NCBI GenBank assembly: GCA_947385365.1
Contig: CANDKT010000005.1
Coordinates: 1-45,904 of the forward strand
Source of the DNA: an uncultured Bacillota bacterium
GTDB taxonomy: Bacteria; Bacillota; Clostridia; Oscillospirales; Oscillospiraceae
Direction: 5' to 3'
Length of the DNA stretch: 45,904 bases
Shown: piece after piece, positions 30,559-38,794 of the stretch
Layout of the letters: each line of letters begins with the position of its first letter
How positions within the stretch are numbered: the stretch's first letter is position 1
Position numbers and translations under genes: made by a program
Notes under the pieces: model-generated
What the model saw: only the letters and a program-made list of their open reading frames with translations
What the model was told of the DNA's origin: nothing
Database searches by the model: none

Positions 30559-32244
30559 TTATGCTACACGTATACAGATATCTTCGTTCCTATACAAGTT
30601 CCCCACTCTCGTTACGTAAGAGAACTGATTCGTAGAAATATCGCAGATTTCATGATACTTGTCATATGTTTGGTAAGAATCACTGAGACAATAATGTCCA
30701 TCATAATAGCTGATTGATGAACTTACATCATCATGCTTCTCATACTTATAGTAGGTAAGTTGGCACCGACCACCTTGAATATCGAAAGCATAATGTTCAC
30801 CTTTCCAACTTCCTTGCAGAGCCAGTAATGTTTTCATTTGCGGCAGATCCATTAGGTCACTTTTGAGAGATTCATTTTCAATTTCATCAGAAATACGGTT
30901 ATATATAGCTGCAAGATCGTGTATCTGCCCATCATCAAAATCGATTCCTTTGATATCACAGTATACGGCCCGTTCAGTCGAATCCCGATAACCTCTGAGC
31001 TTCATAAAAGCAGCAGCGGCTCCATCATAGTCTTGCTCAGCCAATAATTGTTCAGCAATTTCATATGCCCGTTCAGCCGAATCTTGGTAATTCCCAAGTG
31101 CCGTAAAAGCAGCAATAGCTCCTTCGTAGTCTTGCTCAGCCACTAATTGTTCCGCTGCTCTATATTTAGCGTCAGTTGCCCGCTCAGCCGAATCCTGATA
31201 ATCTCCGAGTGCCGTAAAAGCAGCAATGGCTCCTTCGTAATCTTGCTCAGCCACTAATTGTTCCGCTGCTCTATATTTAGCGTCAGTTACCCGTTCAGCC
31301 GAATCTTGATAATCCCCAAGTGCCGTAAAAGCAGAAGCGGCTCCTTCGTAGTCTTGCTCAGCCAATAATTGTTCAGCAGCTTTATATTTGCTTGCTGGAA
31401 TAATTACTTTTTGGACAACCATAGTGGCTGTGATTCCAATCACAATGACAATCGTGGCAATAATGGCAATACGCTTCGCCTTCTTGAACGCGATACGTTG
31501 TTTTTCTTGCTGGCGTTCAAGAGCCTCTCGTTCCTCTTCCGCCCTTCTCTCTTGCTCTTGACGTTCCTCTTCCGCCTTCCTCTCTTGCTCCTGACGTTCC
31601 AATTCCTCCTGCGCTAAACGAGCATCTTTTTTCCTGGTTAATTCCCTTAAATCGAGCGCGGACAGAAGTTTAGCCGTTTCTCTGCCGCACTGATGGCACA
31701 CTCTGTCCTTGGATAGATTTACTGCACCGCAAGCGCATAAGAATAAATGGTCACATATCACGGGAACGTATTCGCAATTTTCGCCGACTTCAATAGCATA
31801 TTGCTTCTGCAATTCAACGTCCGGAAATATGTCCCGGATTCGCTGCCTGTCTGGGGAAATTGATTTCCATTCGCTACCAGAATATTGCCATACTGTTTGG
31901 TCTTCAAAGACCGCTTGCGTGACAGAAACAAAGATTTTCCGCGTTGTGCTGTCAGGCAAATAAATCGGGCTTTGGGAACCAAAATATTCCCCGCGGGGTA
32001 CTGCAAGGTCTAAGTAGGAGCAATTTTCTACGCCGGTCACTTCTGCTCCGCTGGGGTCAAAAGCCCGAACGGAAACTTTACAGGCAACTAATTGTGACTG
32101 CCTCAGATTTTGCAGCTTCAACTGTACCAGAACTTTTTGATTCTGGTTGTCTTTGAGCAGTGCGCCTGCCGCAATCAAAACCGGCGCACCATTCGTATAT
32201 ACGTTTTCCGGAAGCGTGTATAATCGGGTGAACCGTTCGCTCAT
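30559..32244 (-). CDS. Zinc-ribbon, coiled-coil, single-helix membrane protein with TPR-like repeats
   Basis: 561-residue protein, not in a named family. The order is: a beta-rich N-terminal domain (about 1-160); a zinc ribbon with four cysteines, CACGAVNLSKDRVCHQCG (about 170-187); a Glu/Arg-rich coiled coil (EELERQEQERKAEEERQEQE, about 210-255); one membrane helix IAIIATIVIVIGITATMVV (about 265-285); then four TPR-like repeats of about 33-37 residues (AAEQLVAEQDYEGAIAAF, GDYQDSAERATDA) and a C-terminal beta domain (SWKGEHYAFDIQGGRCQL). Topology would place repeats and C-terminus outside. ATG 32244 follows AGGAGG by ten bases. The 15-base gap to the small membrane gene suggests co-transcription. 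Confidence 0.7.
   Translation of the reverse strand: MSERFTRLYTLPENVYTNGAPVLIAAGALLKDNQNQKVLVQLKLQNLRQSQLVACKVSVRAFDPSGAEVTGVENCSYLDLAVPRGEYFGSQSPIYLPDSTTRKIFVSVTQAVFEDQTVWQYSGSEWKSISPDRQRIRDIFPDVELQKQYAIEVGENCEYVPVICDHLFLCACGAVNLSKDRVCHQCGRETAKLLSALDLRELTRKKDARLAQEELERQEQERKAEEERQEQERRAEEEREALERQQEKQRIAFKKAKRIAIIATIVIVIGITATMVVQKVIIPASKYKAAEQLLAEQDYEGAASAFTALGDYQDSAERVTDAKYRAAEQLVAEQDYEGAIAAFTALGDYQDSAERATDAKYRAAEQLVAEQDYEGAIAAFTALGNYQDSAERAYEIAEQLLAEQDYDGAAAAFMKLRGYRDSTERAVYCDIKGIDFDDGQIHDLAAIYNRISDEIENESLKSDLMDLPQMKTLLALQGSWKGEHYAFDIQGGRCQLTYYKYEKHDDVSSSISYYDGHYCLSDSYQTYDKYHEICDISTNQFSYVTRVGNLYRNEDICIRVA
30968..31400 (-). repeat. Tandem 111-base coding repeats in the TPR-like gene
   Basis: Successive copies start near 31069, 31180 and 31291 (111-base units), with a shorter, more diverged copy near 30968. 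They share GTTCAGCCGAATC and CAGCCACTAATTG type blocks almost exactly, so the array expanded recently and could vary in copy number. Confidence 0.8.
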
Positions 32245-32258
32245 ATTTTCCCCGCCTC

Positions 32259-32507
32259 CTAAAGTTCCGGAAGAGTATCATCCGTTCTTGCCGCTAAACT
32301 GCTGTCGACATTTCCGGATTCTTGTATGGAATCTCCCTGGTTTCGGTCAGGAAGCGCAATGACCATAGCCCATCCAATTGCGCCAAGCCAAAAACACCAC
32401 CAAAAATACCCCGTGTGTCCTTTCATGTTCGCGATTGCCTCAAATTTCATTGCGACAAATGCGCTTATTGCAAAAAAAATGATAAGAAATATAATGATGT
32501 ATTCCAA
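32259..32507 (-). CDS. Small membrane protein
   Basis: 82-residue protein with one clear N-terminal helix (EYIIIFLIIFFAISAFVAM) and a second weakly hydrophobic segment (YFWWCFWLGAIGWAMVIALP), ending in a polar acidic tail. Similar small proteins with a KGH-x-G-YFW motif followed by LGxIGW and ALPD are common in Firmicutes genomes with no assigned role. I choose TTG 32507 because AGGAG lies eight bases upstream; the frame is open for 19 more codons to 32564 without a ribosome site. It is the first gene of the minus-strand run that continues with the repeat protein. Confidence 0.65.
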   Translation of the reverse strand: MEYIIIFLIIFFAISAFVAMKFEAIANMKGHTGYFWWCFWLGAIGWAMVIALPDRNQGDSIQESGNVDSSLAARTDDTLPEL

Positions 32508-32709
32508 AAACTCATCTCCTTTACAGATTATTGAAACGTATACTTTTTTGTAAGTCGACCTCACATTTCAAAATCTCCCATTTTCCTATTGAAAACCTAA
32601 CATTTTTCTGCTATACTACATTGCGGGAAGGGGGGCTGAGATTTACAAAAAAGCATACATTTTTGTAAATCGTCCTTCTTTTGGCAAGGGAGTTTTCGCA
32701 TAAAAATTA
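32508..32709. other. Intergenic region with direct and inverted repeats
   Basis: Contains two 20-base related sites, 32538-32557 and 32653-32672 (17 of 20 identical, both ending TTTTGTAA-TCG), and the inverted repeat GATTTACAAAA ... TTTTGTAAATC at 32640-32671. No coding sequence is convincing here. Confidence 0.4.
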
Positions 32710-32745
32710 CGGGCCGTCTGCGGTTTGCACACCGAAGACGGCCCG
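32710..32745. terminator. Bidirectional terminator at the MATE gene end
   Basis: CGGGCCGTCT (32710-32719) pairs with AGACGGCCCG (32736-32745). Plus-strand reading is followed by ATTTTTTTATTTTT, minus-strand reading by TAATTTTTATG. It lies directly below the MATE stop. Confidence 0.85.
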
Positions 32746-32751
32746 ATTTTT

Positions 32752-34170
32752 TTATTTTTGCTCCGCCGGAACTGCGGATGGATGAATGCCTTCCGTTTTG
32801 AGGTAGGACGGACCGTCGCCTTGGACCTTGGCGAAGGCCCGGCGGCGTACAAGCAAATAAAACAGCCCGTGAAACGCTACCGTAATCACCCAGCTCACCG
32901 GATACGAGAAGTACAACGTGGCCGGAATCGGGTTCAACGGGAAAATACAGGCTACCCAAATCAGCCGCAGCCCGCAAACCCCTAACAGCGACACCACCAT
33001 CGGAATCACCGAGTACCCTAGCCCGCGCAGCATCCCGACCATTACATCCATCATTCCGCATAGAAAATACGGACAGCTGATGAGACTCAGCCGGATCACC
33101 GCCTGCGTGATGACCTCCTCTTCCCCGGGGGCGTAGAAACCAGCCAGAGGCCGGCCGAATAGGTACGCCAGATTCCCCAGCACAAGCCCCGTGACCACTA
33201 CATAGCCCATACACCAGAACAATACACGGTCGACTCGCTTGCACTGCCCCGCGCCGTAGTTCTGACCCGTGAAGGTCAGCGCCGCTTGGTAGAACGCGTT
33301 CATCGAAACGTACACGAATCCTTCAATGTTCGCCGACGCCGACGACCCCGCTACCAACACCGCGTCGTCAAACGCGTTCAGCGACGACTGGATCACAACG
33401 TTCGACAGCGAAAACAAAATCCCTTGAAACCCCGCCGGTAGACCAACCTGAAGAATCTGCCGCACCACCTGCGGTTCCAAACGCAAGCGCTTCAGCTCCA
33501 ATCGGAGCGGGCCTTCCTCCCGGAACAGACACCGCAGAATCAGACCCGCCGAAACATACTGCGAAATCACCGTCGCCCAGCCTACCCCCGCTACGCTCAT
33601 GTCAAAGCGGATCACAAAGACTAAGTTCAACGTCAGGTTGATGACCCCCGCCGCACTCAGAAAGTACAACGGCCGCTGCGTATCGCCTCCAGCCCGGAGA
33701 ACCGCCGCCCCAAAATTGTACGCCATCGTCGCCGGCATCCCCAGAAAGTAAATGCGTAAGTACAACGCCGCTAAATCAATCACGTCCGTCGGCGAAGACG
33801 TCCAGATCAGCAGCTGCCGTACCGATACCACCCCCGCCGCCGCTAGCCCTACGCCGCTCAGAAACGCTAACGCCATAGATGTGTGGACCCCTCGCGTCAC
33901 GTTGTCGTTCCGGCACGCGCCTAGCTCCCGCGCAATCACAACGTTCGCCCCAACCGATAAGCCCATGAAAAGATTTATCATCAGATTGATGAGCGCCGTG
34001 TTCGAACCAACCGCCGCTAACGCTTCCTTCCCAGCAAACTGCCCTACCACAATCACGTCCGCCGCGTTGAACAAAAGCTGCAGCAAACTGGACGCCATGA
34101 GCGGTAGAGCAAAAATCAGAATCTTATTCCACAGCGGTCCGCTGCACATATCTATGGAATGCCGGTTCAT
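32752..34170 (-). CDS. MATE-family multidrug/cation antiporter
   Basis: 472-residue membrane protein with about twelve predicted helices in two similar halves. It starts IDMCSGPLWNKILIFALPLM and includes LLFNAADVIVVGQFAGKEALAAVG, the characteristic first-repeat sequence of NorM/DinF-type MATE proteins, then RAGGDTQRPLYFLSAAG and FNAFYQAALTFTGQNYGAGQ-like repeat-two motifs. It likely uses a sodium or proton gradient to export small cationic compounds. ATG 34170 follows AAAGGCGG. A predicted promoter lies at 34228-34255 and it has its own terminator, so it is monocistronic. Confidence 0.93.
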   Translation of the reverse strand: MNRHSIDMCSGPLWNKILIFALPLMASSLLQLLFNAADVIVVGQFAGKEALAAVGSNTALINLMINLFMGLSVGANVVIARELGACRNDNVTRGVHTSMALAFLSGVGLAAAGVVSVRQLLIWTSSPTDVIDLAALYLRIYFLGMPATMAYNFGAAVLRAGGDTQRPLYFLSAAGVINLTLNLVFVIRFDMSVAGVGWATVISQYVSAGLILRCLFREEGPLRLELKRLRLEPQVVRQILQVGLPAGFQGILFSLSNVVIQSSLNAFDDAVLVAGSSASANIEGFVYVSMNAFYQAALTFTGQNYGAGQCKRVDRVLFWCMGYVVVTGLVLGNLAYLFGRPLAGFYAPGEEEVITQAVIRLSLISCPYFLCGMMDVMVGMLRGLGYSVIPMVVSLLGVCGLRLIWVACIFPLNPIPATLYFSYPVSWVITVAFHGLFYLLVRRRAFAKVQGDGPSYLKTEGIHPSAVPAEQK

Positions 34171-34227
34171 TCAATATCCGCCGCCTTTCTCTCCCACGTT
34201 TCCCTGCCGGAACGTGAGTGCATACGC

Positions 34228-34255
34228 ATTATATCACGGATTCCAGCCTTGGCAA
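34228..34255 (-). promoter_or_regulatory. Predicted promoter of the MATE gene
   Basis: On the minus strand TTGCCA (34255-34250), a 16-base spacer and a perfect TATAAT (34233-34228), about 58 bases before the ATG. Confidence 0.6.
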
Positions 34256-34337
34256 GAGCAAAATCCGCTTTTCCCGGAAATTTTCTCCCTCCTGTTCGCT
34301 CCGCCCGCGGAGTTCAAGAGCAGACTTTCTTGGCAGA

Positions 34338-34369
34338 CTGGAAGTTTCCCTTTCAGAGGGAAACTCCAG
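34338..34369 (+). terminator. Plus-strand terminator-like hairpin without an obvious upstream gene
   Basis: CTGGA (34338-34342) and GTTTCCCT (34344-34351) pair with AGGGAAAC (34357-34364) and TCCAG (34365-34369), leaving one bulged A; CCTTTATTTTGG follows. No plus-strand gene ends here, and the MATE gene runs the other way. It might end a small RNA. The rest of 34171-34444 holds only the MATE promoter and a CTCCGC/GCGGAG stem near 34300. Confidence 0.4.
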
Positions 34370-34444
34370 CCTTTATTTTGGAGCTTCTCCCCTTCCAGAG
34401 AAGAATCCAGTATGTATGAGACGGACGTGATAATGAAATTGATC

Positions 34445-35158
34445 TCAACTCTGCACAGGTTGTATCGAATCGCTCAGTGATTGTAACTGGCTGAGCCACG
34501 CCGAAAAATGTGGACACTTGTCACGAATTGCTCCCACTGTAATTGCCTCAATCAATGGTGAAACCGTTTCGCCTTTCTGATACCCAACCGCGTGAAGCAG
34601 ACGCTTGGAAGGCGCCGTATCTGCACCGTGGTTAATTTCTTCCGGAGGAATGTCCTTTGTTTCTGCGTACAGACGGTCTATATGATAAACATCGTCTGTG
34701 TCAATATAGTCCTCCTTGAGAACTAATATGTTGGTAAACAACAGCGACTCAAACTCGTGCAGCTGTATATATGGGATAAACCGGCGTTCAACATCCAAGT
34801 CAGGTAATTCCGATCTGATGTTTCCCTTCATCGCGGATTCCAGGGTGAGAACCGCGTCCAGGTGATTGTCTAGCTCCATAGCATCCTCGTATCCTGGAAA
34901 GTCACTCGGAATGCGGAAAAAGTCAAACATCGTCGTGACATAAGCATGTGTATCCTCTTTCAGCCACGATACAATATCCCTTTTCGCCTTTTGGTAAGAT
35001 AACAAACCTCCACGATATTCGTAGTTCGTCCTGCGTGTCCGGCTGGTCAGAACACAACGCGCGTCCAGAATTGGTCTGCCACCTAAATACCGGTTCAGCG
35101 GACCTTTGACACAGTGCATTTCGCTTTGGCCTTCTGCTACAACATTGACCCGTATCAT
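34445..35158 (-). CDS. DUF4276-family (TOPRIM-like) protein
   Basis: 237-residue protein resembling the DUF4276 family, believed to carry a TOPRIM-like nuclease fold. The opening VNVVAEGQSEMHCVKGPLNR has the expected early glutamates (E9, E13), followed by TTMFDFFRIPSDFPGYEDA with a D-x-F pair in the DxD-like position. QLHEFESLLF is also typical. It is encoded with an ATPase whose stop overlaps its ATG (ATGA at 35155-35158), a stable two-gene module seen in many genomes. ATPase plus TOPRIM pairs include PARIS and OLD/Gabija-type defence systems, so a defence role is likely but inferred. Confidence 0.8.
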   Translation of the reverse strand: MIRVNVVAEGQSEMHCVKGPLNRYLGGRPILDARCVLTSRTRRTNYEYRGGLLSYQKAKRDIVSWLKEDTHAYVTTMFDFFRIPSDFPGYEDAMELDNHLDAVLTLESAMKGNIRSELPDLDVERRFIPYIQLHEFESLLFTNILVLKEDYIDTDDVYHIDRLYAETKDIPPEEINHGADTAPSKRLLHAVGYQKGETVSPLIEAITVGAIRDKCPHFSAWLSQLQSLSDSIQPVQS

Positions 35159-36282
35159 AGAGGCAGACCCCCTAATACATTCTTCTCCCACAACTCACCC
35201 AGGGTGTATTCGTCCAGCCACTCCCGCAGTTCCGATTCTTTGTGACGCTTCAAAACACTGCATTGGTTTTCATTATCATACTCTGCCGTGATGACATCTT
35301 CACAGGAAAATTCGTTCAGTAAAAGTGGGGATTGCGTGGATACAATGATTTGGGAAGTTTTGCTTGCCGTTCGTATTTCCTTTGCAAGTATGGAAATGGC
35401 GTAGGGATGCAGCCCAATTTCAGGCTCGTCCAAAATGATGGTCATGGGAGCGGTCGCCGCCGGTTGCAGCAACAATGTCGTGAGCGCCACAAATCGAAGC
35501 GCGCCATCTGAAAACTGATGCGGACCAAAAATTTCTTCGCAGCCGGTCTGTCTCCAGTTCAATGACAGGTAGCCGCTTGGATTTGGTTCCAATACAAAAT
35601 CGTAAAACTGCGGGAGAACCATCCGGATATTGCGCAAAATACGTTCATAGTACTTTGCAAAATCCTGATTTTCTCTCATATTGTACAGAAAAGCCGCGAT
35701 GTTCCCACCATCGGAACGAAGATATGCCCCGTCTGCCATACTGCTATTGCTGCGAATACGCGCATGGATCGTCGTGTCGTTGAAGTGAAAAACACGAAGA
35801 CGTTCCAGATAGGTCCGCAGTATTCGAGGAGTTGACTCCGTGGAATCCGCAAGGCCGGACTCCAAATGCCCTACGCCAAAATCACGCACGTAAGGTCTGA
35901 AATGCCGCTCGTCCCGGAAAGACATATACTCATGGGTAAAGAATAGCTGATCCACTGCGCTTCTTTCCAAGGCGAATGAATATTTATCTTCTTTTGTTCG
36001 ACCCGCATCATGAATCAACAGTTCTCCGCAAATTTTGTCGGTCCGCTCTGCTCCAAAATGAAACAGCGGCTGAGTCCCACCCTGTTTGGCAACGTAAGTG
36101 CGCAACCCTCTTGTCATCATAAACGAGATCATTTCCAGAAAGGAAATCAGGTTGCTTTTCCCGGCGCCATTTGCCCCGATCATGATATTGACATCGTTAA
36201 ACTCAATTTTATTATGCTCCAAATCATTGTTGTAGGAGCGGTATCCTGAAAGGGCAAGCGTGCGTAATGACGTTTCAATCAT
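35155..36282 (-). CDS. AAA/ABC-type ATPase partner of the DUF4276 protein
   Basis: 375-residue ATPase of the AAA_21/AAA_15 (RecF/OLD-like) group. Walker A GANGAGKS is at 36-43; QFSDGALRFVALTTLLLQP is the signature region; TIILDEPEIGLHPYAISIL is Walker B with the following D-loop histidine; VSTQSPLLLNEF carries the switch region. No long coiled coil is present, as in OLD and PARIS-type sensors. ATG 36282 follows GGGAGG by eight bases; the open frame continues to 36549 but lacks a start signal and covers intergenic DNA. It is the first gene of the two-gene module. A sensor role, with the TOPRIM partner as effector, is inferred from similar systems. Confidence 0.88.
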   Translation of the reverse strand: MIETSLRTLALSGYRSYNNDLEHNKIEFNDVNIMIGANGAGKSNLISFLEMISFMMTRGLRTYVAKQGGTQPLFHFGAERTDKICGELLIHDAGRTKEDKYSFALERSAVDQLFFTHEYMSFRDERHFRPYVRDFGVGHLESGLADSTESTPRILRTYLERLRVFHFNDTTIHARIRSNSSMADGAYLRSDGGNIAAFLYNMRENQDFAKYYERILRNIRMVLPQFYDFVLEPNPSGYLSLNWRQTGCEEIFGPHQFSDGALRFVALTTLLLQPAATAPMTIILDEPEIGLHPYAISILAKEIRTASKTSQIIVSTQSPLLLNEFSCEDVITAEYDNENQCSVLKRHKESELREWLDEYTLGELWEKNVLGGLPL

Positions 36283-36464
36283 AAACTTATCCTCCCTATT
36301 GTGCGGTTTTTGCTCTATTATGGAATAGTTTATCATAATTCTATGCGTTCCGTCAATGTCTAAACTTTCTCGGACTACGCCCGTCTCATAAAAGCTGTCT
36401 TCTCCCCCGAAGGGAGAAGAATACAAAAAATTCTCTTTCTTTGTTGAAATTTTTTCTTCCTTCG

Positions 36465-36494
36465 TGCAACATTTCCGCCTGCTCATCTGTATAC
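36465..36494 (+). promoter_or_regulatory. Candidate ECF-sigma promoter of the secreted-protein/sigma operon
   Basis: TGCAACATTT (36465-36474) resembles the -35 of clostridial ECF sigma promoters and CTGTATAC (36487-36494) the -10, with about 16-17 bases between the AAC and TGTA cores. It would let the sigma factor encoded downstream activate its own locus. This is inferred; no sigma-A promoter is obvious here. Confidence 0.4.
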
Positions 36495-36552
36495 AAGGCA
36501 GAACGGCAGGAGTACCGTTCGAAACGACTGAAATAGAAAGGAAGATCATCTT

Positions 36553-37434
36553 ATGAAAAAATGGCTGACCGCGATTCTCTCACTATCCTTGCTGGCTGCT
36601 GCTGCCCTTCCCGCTTTGGCCGCTGATGCGGAACCGTCTGCGCTCATCTCCTCCGCCCCGGAGAACGACCGGACCACCTCCGGTTTCCTCATTGAGATGG
36701 ACGGCGGACAGGTTGATGCCAAGGCATATATCATGGTTCCCCTGCGGGTCTTGGCGGAAAAGCTGGGCTTTACCGTTGTCTGGGAAAACGGCGTTGTCAC
36801 CGTAACAGGGCCGGAACGGTATGTTCAACTGACCATCGGGAAGGACGAGTATTTCGCTGCCCCTACGCAGGAGGGGATGATGGGCGCAAGTTTGTTTTCC
36901 CTGGGCTGCGCTCCCTACGTGACCGATGGCTGTACTTATGTACCCGTGGAATTTTTCGACGCTCTGCTGGGCTGCAAGGAGGGATCTGTTACCTTGAACG
37001 GAAACACGGTCAAACTCTGGACCGTCCCCGCTATGAACACCGTCCAGATTCCGAATCCCTTCACGAGTCATGCTACATTGTCGGAAGCTGCCAAAGCCGC
37101 CGGGTTTGATCTGACCGTTCCCGAAAAGGTCAATGGCAGTCCCAGGCAGAACATCCAGACTATGGACGGCGGAATGATCCAGGTTTTTTATGGTGATGAG
37201 GAGAATCAAATCTGCATCCGCAAGGCCCCCGGCAATGAGGACATCAGCGGCGATTACAACTCCTACGCACAGGTCACGAATGTGGACATAGATGGAACCA
37301 GCGTCACCATGAAAGGGGAAAATAACACGCTCCACCTTGCCATTTGGACCAGCGGAGAGTATACTTATTCCATCTCCGCCCGGGCTGGTATGAGCAGAAC
37401 TGATATGTCTGCTCTCGTTCAGCTGGTCAAGTAA
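36553..37434 (+). CDS. Secreted protein: copper-amine-oxidase-N-like domain plus DUF4367-like domain
   Basis: 293-residue exported protein. The signal peptide MKKWLTAILSLSLLAAAALP ends with ALA-AD (about 23). Residues about 45-165 look like the copper amine oxidase N-terminal-like domain common in Firmicute surface proteins (YIMVPLRVLAEKLGFTVVW ... GVVTVTGPER ... CTYVPVEFFDALLG). Residues about 180-293 resemble a DUF4367 domain. The last 70 residues (SGDYNSYAQVTNVDI ... VTMKGENNTLHLAIWTSGEY) are clearly related to the end of the anti-sigma-like protein two genes on. ATG 36553 follows AAAGGAAG. A terminator follows before the sigma gene, so expression of the two parts may differ. Confidence 0.82.
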   Translation: MKKWLTAILSLSLLAAAALPALAADAEPSALISSAPENDRTTSGFLIEMDGGQVDAKAYIMVPLRVLAEKLGFTVVWENGVVTVTGPERYVQLTIGKDEYFAAPTQEGMMGASLFSLGCAPYVTDGCTYVPVEFFDALLGCKEGSVTLNGNTVKLWTVPAMNTVQIPNPFTSHATLSEAAKAAGFDLTVPEKVNGSPRQNIQTMDGGMIQVFYGDEENQICIRKAPGNEDISGDYNSYAQVTNVDIDGTSVTMKGENNTLHLAIWTSGEYTYSISARAGMSRTDMSALVQLVK

Positions 37435-37442
37435 CAAAAGAC

Positions 37443-37473
37443 GCGGGGCTGTGGGGTGTTTCCACAGCCCCGC
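37443..37473 (+). terminator. Terminator after the secreted-protein gene
   Basis: GCGGGGCTGTGG pairs perfectly with CCACAGCCCCGC, followed by GCTTTTG. Only a short T run follows, so partial read-through into the sigma factor gene is plausible. Confidence 0.75.
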
Positions 37474-37500
37474 GCTTTTGTCACAAAGGAGGAAACACAT

Positions 37501-38118
37501 TTGGAATCTTGTTTGGAACCAGCAGCGTTACTTTTATTGTTACCGAAGATGATCCAGGAATGGCTCCACCGCCTTTTTGCGGTATTTGTGGCAGAGTGGA
37601 ATCCCCATCCGGAAGCGGCGGCGAACTGTGAGGCGGTCAACTGTCAGGCAGAGCGTCTGCTCAACGATTACGGCAACAGTGTCCTGCGACTGGCTTACTC
37701 CTACCTCCACAACATGAGCGACGCAGAGGATGTTTTACAAGACACGCTCATTCAGTTTTTGAAAACGGCCCCGGCACTGAGCAGTCCAGCGCATGAAAAG
37801 GCGTGGATGCTGCGAGTAGCAGCGAATTTGAGCAAAAATCGCATTGATTTCAATAAAATTCGGATTGCGGATGAATTGAATGAGGAATTGATTGCGGAGG
37901 ATCAGGAAGACCTGTCCTTTGTTTGGGAGGCAGTGAAGGCTTTGCCTGAAACGCAGCGAGAAGCTGTCCATCTGTTTTATTATGAGGGCTACACCACAGC
38001 GGAAATTGGGAGAATACTTGGACGGCGGGAAACTACCGTCCGTTCCGATTTACGTCGGGGCCGGGACAAGTTGAGAAATGTGCTGAAGGAGGCGTATGAT
38101 TTTGGGAAAGGCATATGA
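37501..38118 (+). CDS. ECF-type RNA polymerase sigma factor
   Basis: Sigma-70 family factor, 205 residues from TTG 37501, which follows AAAGGAGG by nine bases. Region 2 reads RLAYSYLHNMSDAEDVLQDT and the sigma-70 region 4 reads LPETQREAVHLFYYEGYTTA followed by GRRETTVRSDLRRGRDKLR. No region 3, so it is an ECF sigma. The first 45 residues (ESCLEPAALLLLLPK, FAVFVAEW) do not match the usual family start and might be a leader read from upstream; a start nearer codon 55 is possible. The stop overlaps the next gene by 23 bases, the usual coupling between an ECF sigma and its anti-sigma. Confidence 0.88.
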   Translation: MESCLEPAALLLLLPKMIQEWLHRLFAVFVAEWNPHPEAAANCEAVNCQAERLLNDYGNSVLRLAYSYLHNMSDAEDVLQDTLIQFLKTAPALSSPAHEKAWMLRVAANLSKNRIDFNKIRIADELNEELIAEDQEDLSFVWEAVKALPETQREAVHLFYYEGYTTAEIGRILGRRETTVRSDLRRGRDKLRNVLKEAYDFGKGI

Positions 38119-38713
38119 TGAAATTATGGAAAGAATCAAAGTAACGCCGGAAATACGGCAGCGTGTACTGGAACATATCGCTCAGGAGGACATCTCTCCC
38201 GCTTCTTCTAAAATTGTGCGTTTTCCCGCCTTGAACAAGTATCTGTCTATTGCAGCCTGCTTTGTCCTCCTGTTGGTGGGTGTCACTGCTTTGCCGCACC
38301 TGCTGAAGCATCCTGAACCAGAACCCCCAGTGCTGATTGTCTCCGATATTGTGGAAACCACCTCCCTTGATGAGTTGTCCGAGATGGTGGAGTTCAAGGT
38401 AACAGAGAAGTTTTCCCTGCCCTTTGAGGCAGAACAGACCGCCTATCGCTCTTACTGGAACGAGCTGGCTGAAGTTGAATACAGCGGTGGGGAATACACC
38501 GCCACATACCGGCAATCCTTGGGGACTGACGATAACTCGGGAGACTATAACACTTACGACGATGTGGCTGAAATTTCGGTAAATGATCGAAATGTTACAC
38601 TGAAAGGAAACGGCGGACTGTATGCGCTGGCAACGTGGACAGATGGGACTTACGCCTATTCTCTGTCTATTTCCCCGGGTGTTTCGGCGGAAACCTGGCA
38701 GACCATTTTGTAG
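38096..38713 (+). CDS. Anti-sigma-like membrane protein with DUF4367-type sensor domain
   Basis: 205-residue protein encoded from ATG 38096, overlapping the sigma gene by 23 bases. A cytoplasmic N-terminus of about 45 residues (IMERIKVTPEIRQRVLEHIA) could bind the sigma factor. One membrane helix follows (NKYLSIAACFVLLLVGVTALP, about 48-68, then outside). The extracellular part ends in a DUF4367-like domain (SGDYNTYDDVAEISVNDR ... GGLYALATWTDGTYAYSL) that matches the C-terminus of the secreted protein at 36553. Position and topology suggest an anti-sigma factor; the role is inferred. A terminator follows at 38795. Confidence 0.78.
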   Translation: MILGKAYDEIMERIKVTPEIRQRVLEHIAQEDISPASSKIVRFPALNKYLSIAACFVLLLVGVTALPHLLKHPEPEPPVLIVSDIVETTSLDELSEMVEFKVTEKFSLPFEAEQTAYRSYWNELAEVEYSGGEYTATYRQSLGTDDNSGDYNTYDDVAEISVNDRNVTLKGNGGLYALATWTDGTYAYSLSISPGVSAETWQTIL

Positions 38714-38794
38714 CTCTATGGCTGTCCTTGCAAGCAAGGCACTGGTATAGACCCGGCGCGTGTTTGTTGGCGGCTGACCGCCCCAAACCCCTGT

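Noticed and set aside
30968-31400. Possible CRISPR-like array
   Set aside because: The repeats are 111 bases, in frame and translate into TPR-like repeats; no spacers.
32259-32564. Longer version of the small membrane protein from 32564
   Set aside because: The extra 19 codons have no ribosome site, while TTG 32507 follows AGGAG at the right distance.
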